Of a DNA stretch of 64,000 bases, positions 16,979-26,398 are shown piece after piece. Origin of the DNA: CAZCAC01 sp964496575 (lineage in GTDB: Bacteria > Planctomycetota > UBA1135 > GCA-002686595); assembly GCA_964496575.1 (NCBI GenBank), contig CAZCAC010000005.1:62001-126000 (forward strand). Direction: 5' to 3'. The translations under genes and the position numbers were made by a program. Within the stretch, counting starts at the first letter, position 1. Every line of letters starts with the position of its first letter. The notes under the pieces are model-generated. The model saw only the letters and a list, made by a program, of their open reading frames with translations, was not told where the DNA came from and did not search any database.

Positions 16979-18508
16979 TCAGCGACCGAGGTCGACGAAG
17001 ACGCCGCCATTCTCGCGGGCGAGGGTGCTCATGAACGACTTCTGGAACTCGCCGATGGCGATGGTGTGGATCACCACCTTGCGCAGCTCGTTGGCCTTGC
17101 GCACCTCGCGCAGGATGTCGTGGGGATCGACCAGGTCCCCCACCGTCGGGCGGCCATCGGAGAGGAAGAAGATCGTGTCGACGTCGACCTCGTAGTACTT
17201 GTCGGTCTTCCCTCGACCGGCGGCGTCGAGCGCCTGCATCAGGACGCCGTACGTGTTGGTCTTGCCCGCCTCGAGGTTCGCGCTGCCGACGAGCCCCGCG
17301 TGGGCGAGGTCCTCCTTGGAGCTGCCGCCGATCGCGTCGAGCTTGCGCACGTAGTCGTCCGCGCTCTTCTTGTTCAACACGTTGGCCGGCACCAGCTTCT
17401 TCTTCCACTGATCGATCTCGGTGGCGAAGGAGAGGATGTTGAGCTTCACGTACTTCTCGAGCCCTTCGATCGTGCGGCGGAGCTCCGTCTTGACGATGTC
17501 GATCCGGGCGTACGAGGGGTAGTCACCATCATCGAAGCGCTCCTTCTCGACCACGTGGTTCTCCATCGAGCCGGAGACGTCGATGATGAAGAGGATCGAG
17601 CGGCTGGGCGTCTCGATGCCGTGGTAATTCGTCGCCCCGCCGGGGTTGTACTTCGCCTGGTTCTTGGCCCGCTGCGCCTTCGCCTTGGCCAGAGCCTCGT
17701 CGCTGGGGATCTCGAAGCGATGCTCGATCCCCGTCCACCACTGGCGCCACAGCTCCGTTCGCGCGCCCATGCCCTTGCCGGTGATCTCCTCCAGCGCGCG
17801 GGAATAGTCGTCGACGAGTCTACCCTCCTCCTTCTCCATCGCCGTGATCAATGGCCCGATCGCCCGCTTCGCGCGGACCTCGTGGAGCGCCAGCGCGGCG
17901 CTGGAGCGCACCTGCCACACCTTGTCGCCGAGCGCGGCGATCGCGACATCGACGACCTGCGGCTCACGGAGGTACGCCAGCGCCTCGAGCGAGGCGCAGC
18001 GAACCGCGGCCTCCTTGTCGGTCACCAGGGGGAGGATCTCCGGAATGGCGGTCTTCTCCGAGCGCGCCTGGAGCGCCTGCACCGCGCGCCGGCGCACGTC
18101 CCACGCCTTGTCGGCGAGGCACTCGATCAGCATCTCGCTGTCGCCCTGGAAACCGCCCTCCCCGATCGCGCGCAGGAGCCCGACGCGCACCGGTTCGCGC
18201 TTGTCCGCCCCGAGTCGAAGGAACACCTCGTCGATCGCCGCCTTGGATTTCAGCGCGCCGAGGACCGTCACCACCGCGTCGACGATCTCCGGCTCCTGGT
18301 CGTTCAGCACCGGGACGAGGACCTTCACCACTCCCGGCGTGTCGGCGCCGTCGAGCGAGTAGATCGCCTCGATCCGGGTGGGGGTGTCCTTGAACTTGCG
18401 GAAGTACTTCTTGAACTCGCGGACGATCTCGTCGTCCCCGCCGAGCGCCAGGGCGGGCAACAAGAGCAGGGTCAGGAGGGCCGCGAAACGGTGGATCTTC
18501 GAAGACAT
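16979..18508 (-). CDS. HEAT-repeat and von Willebrand A domain protein
   Basis: A 509-residue exported protein. It has a signal peptide (MSSKIHRFAALLTLLLLPALALG). Residues 30-240 are HEAT-like helical repeats, for example KAWDVRRRAVQALQARS and KVWQVRSSAALALHEVRA at about 35-residue spacing. From about residue 300 there is a von Willebrand factor A domain with the metal-ion-dependent adhesion motif DVSGSM and the downstream T and D residues (FFLSDGRPTVGD). Such proteins are usually scaffolds or metal-dependent binders in the periplasm or on the surface. The combination is frequent in Planctomycetota-like genomes, but no function is known. It is a single-gene unit downstream of the beta-barrel-repeat protein, with a 149-base gap. 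Confidence 0.85.
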   Translation of the reverse strand: MSSKIHRFAALLTLLLLPALALGGDDEIVREFKKYFRKFKDTPTRIEAIYSLDGADTPGVVKVLVPVLNDQEPEIVDAVVTVLGALKSKAAIDEVFLRLGADKREPVRVGLLRAIGEGGFQGDSEMLIECLADKAWDVRRRAVQALQARSEKTAIPEILPLVTDKEAAVRCASLEALAYLREPQVVDVAIAALGDKVWQVRSSAALALHEVRAKRAIGPLITAMEKEEGRLVDDYSRALEEITGKGMGARTELWRQWWTGIEHRFEIPSDEALAKAKAQRAKNQAKYNPGGATNYHGIETPSRSILFIIDVSGSMENHVVEKERFDDGDYPSYARIDIVKTELRRTIEGLEKYVKLNILSFATEIDQWKKKLVPANVLNKKSADDYVRKLDAIGGSSKEDLAHAGLVGSANLEAGKTNTYGVLMQALDAAGRGKTDKYYEVDVDTIFFLSDGRPTVGDLVDPHDILREVRKANELRKVVIHTIAIGEFQKSFMSTLARENGGVFVDLGR

Positions 18509-18657
18509 CGGCTCGACCTTTGAAGAGAGTGGGACGGCTGTTGTACCTCGCCCGCCCGGCGCGTCTACACCGATTCCACTCTCCCCCCCGGCAGGGGCCC
18601 GCAGAGGCCGCCTGGCGCCGGCTCGGATCGACCGAGGCCGTCAACGAAGGGCCCGGA

Positions 18658-20352
18658 CTAGTCGGAGCTCTCCGTCCCTTCCTCGGGATCCTCTTCCGCG
18701 CCACTCGAGTCCACCAGGCGCGTGGCGCTCTTCCCCGCGGGGTCGACGACGGCGTCGCGCAGGGTGATCCGGGCGCCCTCGTCGGTGACCAGCGTCACGG
18801 TGTCCTCGTCGCGGTCGATCACCTTGCCGTAGAAGACTCCGCCGGGCGTGCGTACCCGGACCTGCTCGAGCCCGGCGAGATCCTGAGAGCCGTCGTCTCC
18901 GAGGGCCGCGACCCCCTCGGTGGTCAAGATGTGCTCGATGCGGTGGACCTGCCAGGAGAGCAGGGCCATCTTGCCCAGCTCGGTCTCCAGCCAGACCTTC
19001 TTCTGGCCGACGGCGTAGAGCTGTCCCTCGAAGATCTCGCCGCTTCCGAGATGGACGCGAACCCGACCGATGGACGGGGTCAGGAGGCGGCTCTGGCCCT
19101 CGATCGCGTCGATCGGGATCGCGCCTCCGCTCCAGATCCCCGAGAGCTCGCTCGCCGAGGCCTCGCGAATCCGGTCGCCCATCTCCTCGGGCAGGACGGT
19201 CATGTCCTCGACCTTGACCACCTGGGTGCGGCGCTCACGCCCCGCCTCGACTCCATCCGTGCCATCCGTGGCGGCCATCGTCGGGTTCGGGCCCTCGGCG
19301 ATCGCGACCTCCGGTTCGGGGGTGACCACGGGCGAATCGACGGATGGCGTGCGCGTCGCCACCAGGAACGGCGAGGAGGTCCCGCCGTCGGGTCCACTCG
19401 ACGGCCCGCCAATGGCCAGGGTGCGGAAGGGGTTGCGGAATAGCGGCGCCCGGCGCGGCCCTTCGGGTTCGACCGCGCCTCCCGGGTCGACCGCGGGGGT
19501 CGGCTCGGCGGGAACGGGGGGTTCGGGCTCGGCCGCGGCGACGACCGCCGGCTCGGGGGTCGTCTCGGGGGTCGTCTCGGGAACCGGCTCCGGAACCGTC
19601 TCCGCGACCACCACCGGCGCGGGGGCCTCGATCACCTCCGGCGCCGGTCGGGCCGGCCGCCAGGGACCGTCGAACAGCGGTCCGGCGGGCAGGGGGCCGA
19701 GGTCGACGACGGCGTCGGCGGGCGGGGGCACCGGGGCGGGTTCCACCGGCGCCTGGGCGACCGTCTCCGCGGCGGGCTGTTCGACGCCAGGAGGCGGAGG
19801 GGGCGGCGCGGTATCCGGCGAGTCGCCGCGGGTGGTGATGTAGCGGGCGGCGCCGAAGCCCGCTCCGACCGAGATCACGATGTACAGGAAGAGGTCGAGC
19901 TTGCCGGGCCCTGCTCCCGAGGTCACGACCTCCCCACCCTCTTCCGCGGAGGTCTCTCCGGGTTGTGGATCGGTGGCCAGGAGGTGCTCGTCCTCGACGT
20001 CGAGCTCCATCAGCCAGCTCATCGTCTCCTCGCCGTCCTCCTCCTGGTCCCAGTCCTCCTCCTGGCCCGTGGGATCGGGTTCTCCCTCCTCGACCTCCTG
20101 CAGCCACGATGCATCCTGGTCGTCGATCGCCGTGAGCTCCTGCAGCTTCTGCGTCATCTCCTCGGCGAGAGGGGGCGCGTCTCCGCCCTGGGTTGGATCG
20201 ATGGTGGTGGGACCCTCGAGCGCTGGATCGATCGCAGCGTCGCCGCTCGCACCCAGACCGAGGAAGTCCTGGGGCTCTCCGCTTCCCGAGTCGACGGGGA
20301 AGGGGTCCGGGGTGCGGTCGGGGTCGACGGGGTTGGAAGGTTTTTCCTGCAT
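18658..20352 (-). CDS. Single-pass membrane protein with two small barrel-like repeats
   Basis: A 564-residue protein that I cannot assign to a named family. Residues 1-150 are acidic, with many Glu/Asp and few hydrophobics. A membrane span follows at about 152-172 (LDLFLYIVISVGAGFGAARY). Residues 175-380 are Pro/Glu/Val-rich and probably extended, like a cell-wall spacer. The last 150 residues contain two similar stretches, GRVRVHLGSGEIFEGQLYAV and EQVRVRTPGGVFYGKVIDRD, each followed by an L-x-x-x-V-x-x-I/D pattern; these read as two small five-stranded Sm- or PRC-like barrels. The orientation suggests an acidic cytoplasmic head and a periplasmic tail. It lies downstream of selB in the same direction. 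Confidence 0.7.
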   Translation of the reverse strand: MQEKPSNPVDPDRTPDPFPVDSGSGEPQDFLGLGASGDAAIDPALEGPTTIDPTQGGDAPPLAEEMTQKLQELTAIDDQDASWLQEVEEGEPDPTGQEEDWDQEEDGEETMSWLMELDVEDEHLLATDPQPGETSAEEGGEVVTSGAGPGKLDLFLYIVISVGAGFGAARYITTRGDSPDTAPPPPPPGVEQPAAETVAQAPVEPAPVPPPADAVVDLGPLPAGPLFDGPWRPARPAPEVIEAPAPVVVAETVPEPVPETTPETTPEPAVVAAAEPEPPVPAEPTPAVDPGGAVEPEGPRRAPLFRNPFRTLAIGGPSSGPDGGTSSPFLVATRTPSVDSPVVTPEPEVAIAEGPNPTMAATDGTDGVEAGRERRTQVVKVEDMTVLPEEMGDRIREASASELSGIWSGGAIPIDAIEGQSRLLTPSIGRVRVHLGSGEIFEGQLYAVGQKKVWLETELGKMALLSWQVHRIEHILTTEGVAALGDDGSQDLAGLEQVRVRTPGGVFYGKVIDRDEDTVTLVTDEGARITLRDAVVDPAGKSATRLVDSSGAEEDPEEGTESSD

Positions 20353-20511
20353 GTGGATCGCTTCTCTTCGATGGCCCTCGTTGCCGCGCGTCCAGCTGGC
20401 GGCTCCCGGCTCCGGAGGGGCACGGACCGACCACTTCCTCGGAGAGGAAAGGCCTCGGTTCTATCGGCAGGAGCGAGGTCCCGAACTCAGCCCACTCCGG
20501 GAAGAAATCGC

Positions 20512-20532
20512 CGCCCCGCCCGCGCCGGGGCG
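20512..20532 (-). terminator. Hairpin after selB
   Basis: CGCCCCG (20532-20526 on the minus strand) and CGGGGCG form a 7-pair stem with a 7-base loop immediately after the selB stop. There is only a short TTTCTT further down. It may serve as a weak or Rho-assisted end. Confidence 0.3.
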
Positions 20533-20533
20533 A

Positions 20534-22450
20534 TCAGCGGCGTTTCAGCACCCGATGACCCCCCTGGCGCAGGGTGAGGCCCTCGGCGTCGAGGCGCTCC
20601 AGGAGGGGGATCAGGTACTTGCGGGTCGTCGACAGGCGGTCCCGCAGCTCGGGGATCTCGAGGCGACCATTCCGCTCGCAGTTCTCGATCACCGCCGCCC
20701 GGGCCTCCTCGGCGACGGTGCCGGCGAGGTGCAGGCCCCCGCCGAGGGGCACCAGCTCCCCCTGATCGACCAGCATCGCCACCAGGGACTCCAGCGCCGG
20801 CTCCCCGCACCGGAGCTCTCCGGCGAGCTCGCCCAGGGCGGGGGGCTGGAAGCGCGCCTGCTTGAGTCGTTCTCCGATCCTCCGGGCCAGCTCCTGCTCC
20901 TGCTCGTCGAGGGCGATCGCTCGCCCGGCGAGGCGGATGCGCCCCCCCGGCTCGACGGTGATCCCCCCGCGGGCGCTCTCCTCGTCGAGCAGGAAGCCGA
21001 GGAAGGCGGGCTCGTGTCCGAGCAGGCTGCGGATCTCGCGAACCGGGGCGATCTCGCGCTTGGCGTGTTCCTCGAACCAGCGCTCCAGCGTCCCGCGCAG
21101 CTCCTCGAGCGCGGACTCCAGCGCCTCGGCGTGCAGCCACTTGTGCCCCTGGTCGGCGGTGACGCAGCGGCCCATCCGGGACAGCTCGTCGAGCATCGCC
21201 CGCGTCTCCCCCTTCGGACGCTTGACCTCGTGCGAGAGCTCCTCGACCGACCGCAACACCTTGCCGCTTCGAGCGAGCAGCACCTCGAGCAGCTCGCGGG
21301 GAGAGTCGAGGCTCCCCTCCTGCCGGGTGAGCTCCTCGAGCACGAACTCCTTGAAGCGCTTCAGCCGGTGGCGACTCTCCTCGAGGATCCGGCCTCCGCC
21401 CAGGGTGACGAGCGGCGAGGAGAGGCGGAGGATGAAGGGGTCTCCGGGGGCGCACACGATCGGCTCCTCGAGGCGGAGCTGCACCAGCCCCGTCTCTCCC
21501 GGGAGCAGCTCGGGCGCGTCGAGCAGGACCACCTCCCCCACCACCTCCGCCGTGCCGCAGTGCAGCCGGATCGGGGTGCGGTTCACCAGCGGGAAGCCGA
21601 GGTCGCCGAGCAGGGAGAGCCGCGCCCCGACCATGCGCATCGCCCGGAAGAAGCCCGGAGTCGCCGCGACGTGGCCGCGGTGCACGTCCCTGTGGGAGAC
21701 GTCGGAGATGTTGACCGCCGTCGAGTGCCCGGCGCGCGCGGTGGTGGTGGTCTGCTTGTAGGCCTGCAGCCCCCGCACCTTGCCCTTCGAACCCCCGGGC
21801 AGGATCTCCAGCCGGTCGCCGTTCTTCACCTCGCCGGTGACCGGGATACCGGTGACCACGGTGCCGAATCCCTTCGAGCTGAAGACCCTCTGGATCGGCA
21901 TGCGAAAGACACCGTCGGCGGAGCGTGGCTCGGTCCTCGCCGCCTCCGCGAAGAGTGCTTCGCGAAACGCGTCCAGCCCCTCGGCGGTGATCGCCGAGAC
22001 CCGGAAGAGCGGCGCGCTCTCGAGGAAGGTCCCCTCGAGCGTCTCGCGCACGTCCTCCTCGGCGAGCTCGACCAGCTCCTCGTCGACGAGATCGATCTTG
22101 GTCAGGACGACGAGCCCGCGCGACACGCCGAGCAGCCCCATGATCGAGAGGTGCTCGCGCGTCTGCGGCATCACCCCGTCATCCGCGGCGACGACCAGCA
22201 CCACGAGGTCGATCCCCGAGGCGCCAGCGACCATGTTCTTGATGAAGCGCTCGTGCCCGGGAACGTCGATGATCCCCACCAGCCGGCCGTCGGGAAGCTC
22301 GAGCGGCGCGAAGCCGAGGTCGATGGTCAGCCCGCGCGCTTTCTCCTCCTTGAGGCGATCGGGATCGATGCCGGTCAGGGCCTGCACCAGGGTGGACTTG
22401 CCGTGGTCGATGTGCCCGGCGGTCCCGATGACGATGGGCTGGATCTCCAT
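20534..22450 (-). CDS. selB: Selenocysteine-specific elongation factor SelB
   Basis: A 638-residue SelB, the GTPase that delivers selenocysteinyl-tRNA(Sec) to UGA codons marked by a SECIS hairpin. The EF-Tu-like half has G1 GHIDHGKS, G3 DVPGHE and G4 TKID, then two beta-barrel domains. The C-terminal half (about residues 370-638) is made of winged-helix repeats that bind SECIS; the last one contains RDRLSTTRKYLIPLLE, the usual SelB end. Length is normal. Its presence implies that the organism makes selenoproteins, but selA, selD, selC and a clear selenoprotein are not in the window. The ATG at 22450 lies 11 bases from a tandem palindromic repeat, which must therefore sit in its promoter or leader region. 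Confidence 0.95.
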   Translation of the reverse strand: MEIQPIVIGTAGHIDHGKSTLVQALTGIDPDRLKEEKARGLTIDLGFAPLELPDGRLVGIIDVPGHERFIKNMVAGASGIDLVVLVVAADDGVMPQTREHLSIMGLLGVSRGLVVLTKIDLVDEELVELAEEDVRETLEGTFLESAPLFRVSAITAEGLDAFREALFAEAARTEPRSADGVFRMPIQRVFSSKGFGTVVTGIPVTGEVKNGDRLEILPGGSKGKVRGLQAYKQTTTTARAGHSTAVNISDVSHRDVHRGHVAATPGFFRAMRMVGARLSLLGDLGFPLVNRTPIRLHCGTAEVVGEVVLLDAPELLPGETGLVQLRLEEPIVCAPGDPFILRLSSPLVTLGGGRILEESRHRLKRFKEFVLEELTRQEGSLDSPRELLEVLLARSGKVLRSVEELSHEVKRPKGETRAMLDELSRMGRCVTADQGHKWLHAEALESALEELRGTLERWFEEHAKREIAPVREIRSLLGHEPAFLGFLLDEESARGGITVEPGGRIRLAGRAIALDEQEQELARRIGERLKQARFQPPALGELAGELRCGEPALESLVAMLVDQGELVPLGGGLHLAGTVAEEARAAVIENCERNGRLEIPELRDRLSTTRKYLIPLLERLDAEGLTLRQGGHRVLKRR

Positions 22451-22460
22451 GGTCTACTTC

Positions 22461-22815
22461 GAGTCGGTTTCTGCGCGCTGCGCGCAGAAAGCAGGGTGAT
22501 CCAATCGGAGTCGGTTTCTGCGCGTTGCGCGCAGAAAGCAGGCTGATCCAGTCGGAGTCGGTTTCTGCGCGCTGCGCGCAGAAAGCAGGCTGGGAGGGCA
22601 TTGAAGCTCTCGAGAATCGTGATCGGAACGGTCGATTGACCCGTCAGCCCGCGTTAGGGCATTGAAGCTCTCGAGAATCGTGATCGGAATGGTCGGTTGA
22701 CCCATTGGGTTGCGGGCGTCAGCCCGCGCTAGGGCATTGAACCTGTCGAGAATCGGAGCCTGACTGGTCTACTGAGCCGTCCAGTGGTGGGCATCAGCCC
22801 ACGCTGCGCGCCCGG
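22461..22815. repeat. Composite palindromic repeat cluster (modules A and B)
   Basis: This cluster fills the 385-base divergent gap 22451-22835 between selB and the radical SAM gene. Module A (35 bases) occurs at 22461-22495, 22508-22542 and 22555-22589 with an exact 47-base period. Its centre is a palindrome, TTTCTGCGCG/CGCGCAGAAA, with a CTG or TTG loop. Module B (about 60-80 bases) begins GGGCATTGAA and ends in a hairpin. It occurs about three times from 22596, the first copy lacking part of the hairpin arm. The hairpin GCGGGC/GCCCGC at 22712-22727 becomes GTGGGC/GCCCAC at 22787-22802, a compensated change. The same A-B pair recurs at 53589-53718. Confidence 0.85.
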
Positions 22816-22831
22816 GAGTATACTCGGGCGC
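22808..22831 (+). promoter_or_regulatory. Palindrome just before the radical SAM start
   Basis: GCGCCC and GGGCGC flank the perfect palindrome GAGTATACTC (22816-22825), which ends ten bases before the ATG at 22836. It contains TATACT, which could act as a -10 box and would give a nearly leaderless transcript; no Shine-Dalgarno is visible. It could also be an operator. Confidence 0.35.
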
Positions 22832-22835
22832 CACG

Positions 22836-23753
22836 ATGACGTCTCTGCCCTTCCAGCCGCTGCGCCCCTACCTGAAGGAACGATTCGGGCGTGAGGTGTT
22901 CCGGGTCGCGCTCGACGCCGGCTCGACCTGCCCCAACCGAGACGGTTCGAAGGGCTTCGGGGGGTGCAGCTACTGCGACGTCGAGGGCTCCGGCACCGGC
23001 GCGCTGAAGAGCGGCGCCGCGCTCGCCGAACAGCTCACCGCTGGAATCGACCGGGTGCGCCGGCGCGACGAGGGAACCGGCGTGATCGCGTACTTCCAGT
23101 CCTACTCCAACACCTACGTCGAGACCGCGCGCCTCGCGGAGGTCCTCTCGGTCGTCGAGCCCCACCTCGAGGGCCCGGTGGTCGCGGTGAGCCTCGCCAC
23201 GCGCCCCGACACCCTCTCCGACGACGCTCTCGACCTCCTGGTCCGGTTGAACGACCGCGTTCCCGTCTGGGTGGAGATGGGCCTGGAGGTGGCGGACGAC
23301 TCGATCCTCTCGGCGATCGGCCGACACCACACCGTGGAGGACTTCACCGGGGCGACCCGCCGCCTGCACGAGGCGGGGCTGGAGATGATCGGCCACGCGA
23401 TCCTCGGCTTGCCGGGCGACGGCCGGGAGGGCGCGCGCCGCACCGCCGAGGTGCTGGCCGCGGCGGGCGTGGCGGGCGTCAAGGTCCACCACCTGATGGT
23501 CCTGCGCCGGACGCTGCTGGAGAAGCAGTGGCGCGCCGGTGAGGTGGAGCCCCTAGACGCCGAGACCTACGTCACCTGGCTGGCGGACTTCATCGAGCGC
23601 CTGGCCCCCGACCAGGTCGTGCACCGCCTGACCGGCGACGCGCCGGACGACAAGCTGCTCGCGCCGCGGTGGGAGATGCACAAGAGCGCGATCCGCGAGC
23701 GGCTGGTCGGCGAGCTGGAGCGCCGTGGGACTCGACAGGGGATGCGGAGGTAG
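22836..23753 (+). CDS. YhcC-type radical SAM protein
   Basis: A 305-residue radical SAM protein of the YhcC/TIGR01212 family. The cluster-binding signature is CPNRDGSKGFGGCSYC, with three Cys in a C-x11-C-x2-C arrangement typical of this family rather than the classic C-x3-C-x2-C. Other family segments include GVIAYFQSYSNTY, SLATRPDTLSD and MGLEVADDS. YhcC-like proteins are linked to tRNA or other metabolic modification by context, but the reaction is not established. The gene is monocistronic. It diverges from selB across the repeat cluster, and its TAG falls inside the inverted repeat at 23744-23816. Confidence 0.9.
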   Translation: MTSLPFQPLRPYLKERFGREVFRVALDAGSTCPNRDGSKGFGGCSYCDVEGSGTGALKSGAALAEQLTAGIDRVRRRDEGTGVIAYFQSYSNTYVETARLAEVLSVVEPHLEGPVVAVSLATRPDTLSDDALDLLVRLNDRVPVWVEMGLEVADDSILSAIGRHHTVEDFTGATRRLHEAGLEMIGHAILGLPGDGREGARRTAEVLAAAGVAGVKVHHLMVLRRTLLEKQWRAGEVEPLDAETYVTWLADFIERLAPDQVVHRLTGDAPDDKLLAPRWEMHKSAIRERLVGELERRGTRQGMRR

Positions 23754-23816
23754 CGGAGAGCGCGGTGGTTTCACGCAGAGCTCGCGGAGAACCACCGCGC
23801 GCTCCGCTACCTCCGC
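23744..23816. repeat. Inverted repeat at convergent junction
   Basis: Two 27-base arms (23744-23770 and 23790-23816) match at 26 of 27 positions around a 19-base loop. The left arm contains the radical SAM stop codon. The sequence GGAGAGCGCGGTGGTTTC matches the core of the repeat at 11491-11902 apart from A/G and C/T changes. It separates convergent genes and could act as a bidirectional terminator; no T-run follows. Confidence 0.75.
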
Positions 23817-23822
23817 GTCCGA

Positions 23823-24527
23823 CTACGGCAGGTACAGAATCCGGTCACAACTCGAACACTGCACCAGATCGATCCCCCGCGCCACGCGCACCGCCGTATT
23901 GGGCGGAACCTGCATGAAGCACGCCTGGCAGATGGCGCCGTCGAGCATCGCCAGCGCCTCGCCGTCGCGCGCCTGCAGGAGGCGGTCGTAGAGGTCGAGG
24001 GTGCCCTGATCGAGGTCGTTGCCGAGGCGCGCCTCGCGCCTCTTCTGCAGCGCCTCCTGTCGGCCGCGCGCGTCCCCCACCTCGCTCTCGATGTTGGCCG
24101 AGTACTCGGCGAAAACCTCGCGCTCGGCGGTCAGCTCACCGGTGAGCCGGGTCGTCTCCGTCGTGTTGGACTCGATCTGCTCGACGTAACCGAGCGCCTC
24201 CCGCTCCGCCTCGTCGATCTGGCGCTTGAGCCCGCGCATCTCGTAGCGGCACGCCTCGACCACCGACATGTCCCGGCTGCTGTTCGATTCCTTCTCCAGC
24301 TTGCGGATCCGCTGCTGCTGAATCGCCACCGTGTCCTCGATCTCCTTGACGCGAACCTGGAGCGCCTGAACCCGCCCCTTGCGCTCATCGAGCGACTCGG
24401 CCTGCCCGTCGAGCTGTGCCTGCCGGCGGGCGAGCTCGGCGGGCAGGCGACGGAGCTCCTCGTTGACTCGGAAGAGGTCGCGGTCGATTTCCTGCAGGGC
24501 TCGGAGCGCTTGCACGGGGTTCTCCAT
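23823..24527 (-). CDS. Coiled-coil protein with C4 zinc ribbon (CT398/CdsZ-like)
   Basis: A 234-residue protein of the C4-type zinc-ribbon family (zf-RING_7; CT398/CdsZ in chlamydiae). Residues 1-175 form a long antiparallel coiled coil rich in Glu, Arg, Gln and Leu. The C-terminus carries the ribbon with CQAC near residue 203 and CSSC near residue 226, followed by DRILYLP. Family members are cytosolic and have been linked to secretion or sigma-factor handling, but the general role is unknown. In this window it lies downstream of rpoD with a hairpin between them. The ATG at 24527 is the only sensible start. Confidence 0.88.
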   Translation of the reverse strand: MENPVQALRALQEIDRDLFRVNEELRRLPAELARRQAQLDGQAESLDERKGRVQALQVRVKEIEDTVAIQQQRIRKLEKESNSSRDMSVVEACRYEMRGLKRQIDEAEREALGYVEQIESNTTETTRLTGELTAEREVFAEYSANIESEVGDARGRQEALQKRREARLGNDLDQGTLDLYDRLLQARDGEALAMLDGAICQACFMQVPPNTAVRVARGIDLVQCSSCDRILYLP

Positions 24528-24603
24528 GGGTGTGTCTCGGAAGCTGAGGGGCGGAACAGTGTAGCGTCGGTTGGTGAGCGTACAAGTTCAGGGGTGAAGA
24601 GGA

Positions 24604-24642
24604 CCCCGCCCCGCCCCCGGGAGAGGCGGGGGCGGGGCGGGG
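24604..24642 (-). terminator. Strong GC hairpin after rpoD
   Basis: CCCCGCCCCGCCCC and its exact complement form a stem of about 14 pairs with a short loop, 20 bases after the rpoD stop. On the minus strand it is followed by TCCTCTTCA, a weak pyrimidine tract rather than a T-run. It probably separates rpoD from the zinc-ribbon gene. Confidence 0.55.
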
Positions 24643-24662
24643 TGAGCGGTCATCGTCGACCT

Positions 24663-26390
<1,728 letters not shown>

Positions 26391-26398
26391 GCGTACCT

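Noticed and set aside
18520..19443. Plus-strand frame of 307 codons
   Set aside because: It is the shadow of the minus-strand membrane protein, whose signal, span and repeats are consistent.
22461..22589. A short CRISPR array (35-base repeat, 47-base period)
   Set aside because: Only three units; the 12-base spacers are nearly identical to each other, the repeats are palindromic and shared with another locus, and no cas gene is present.
22454..22705. Short open frames across the tandem repeat
   Set aside because: They simply translate the repeat units, have no start signals, and recur in unrelated places with the repeat.
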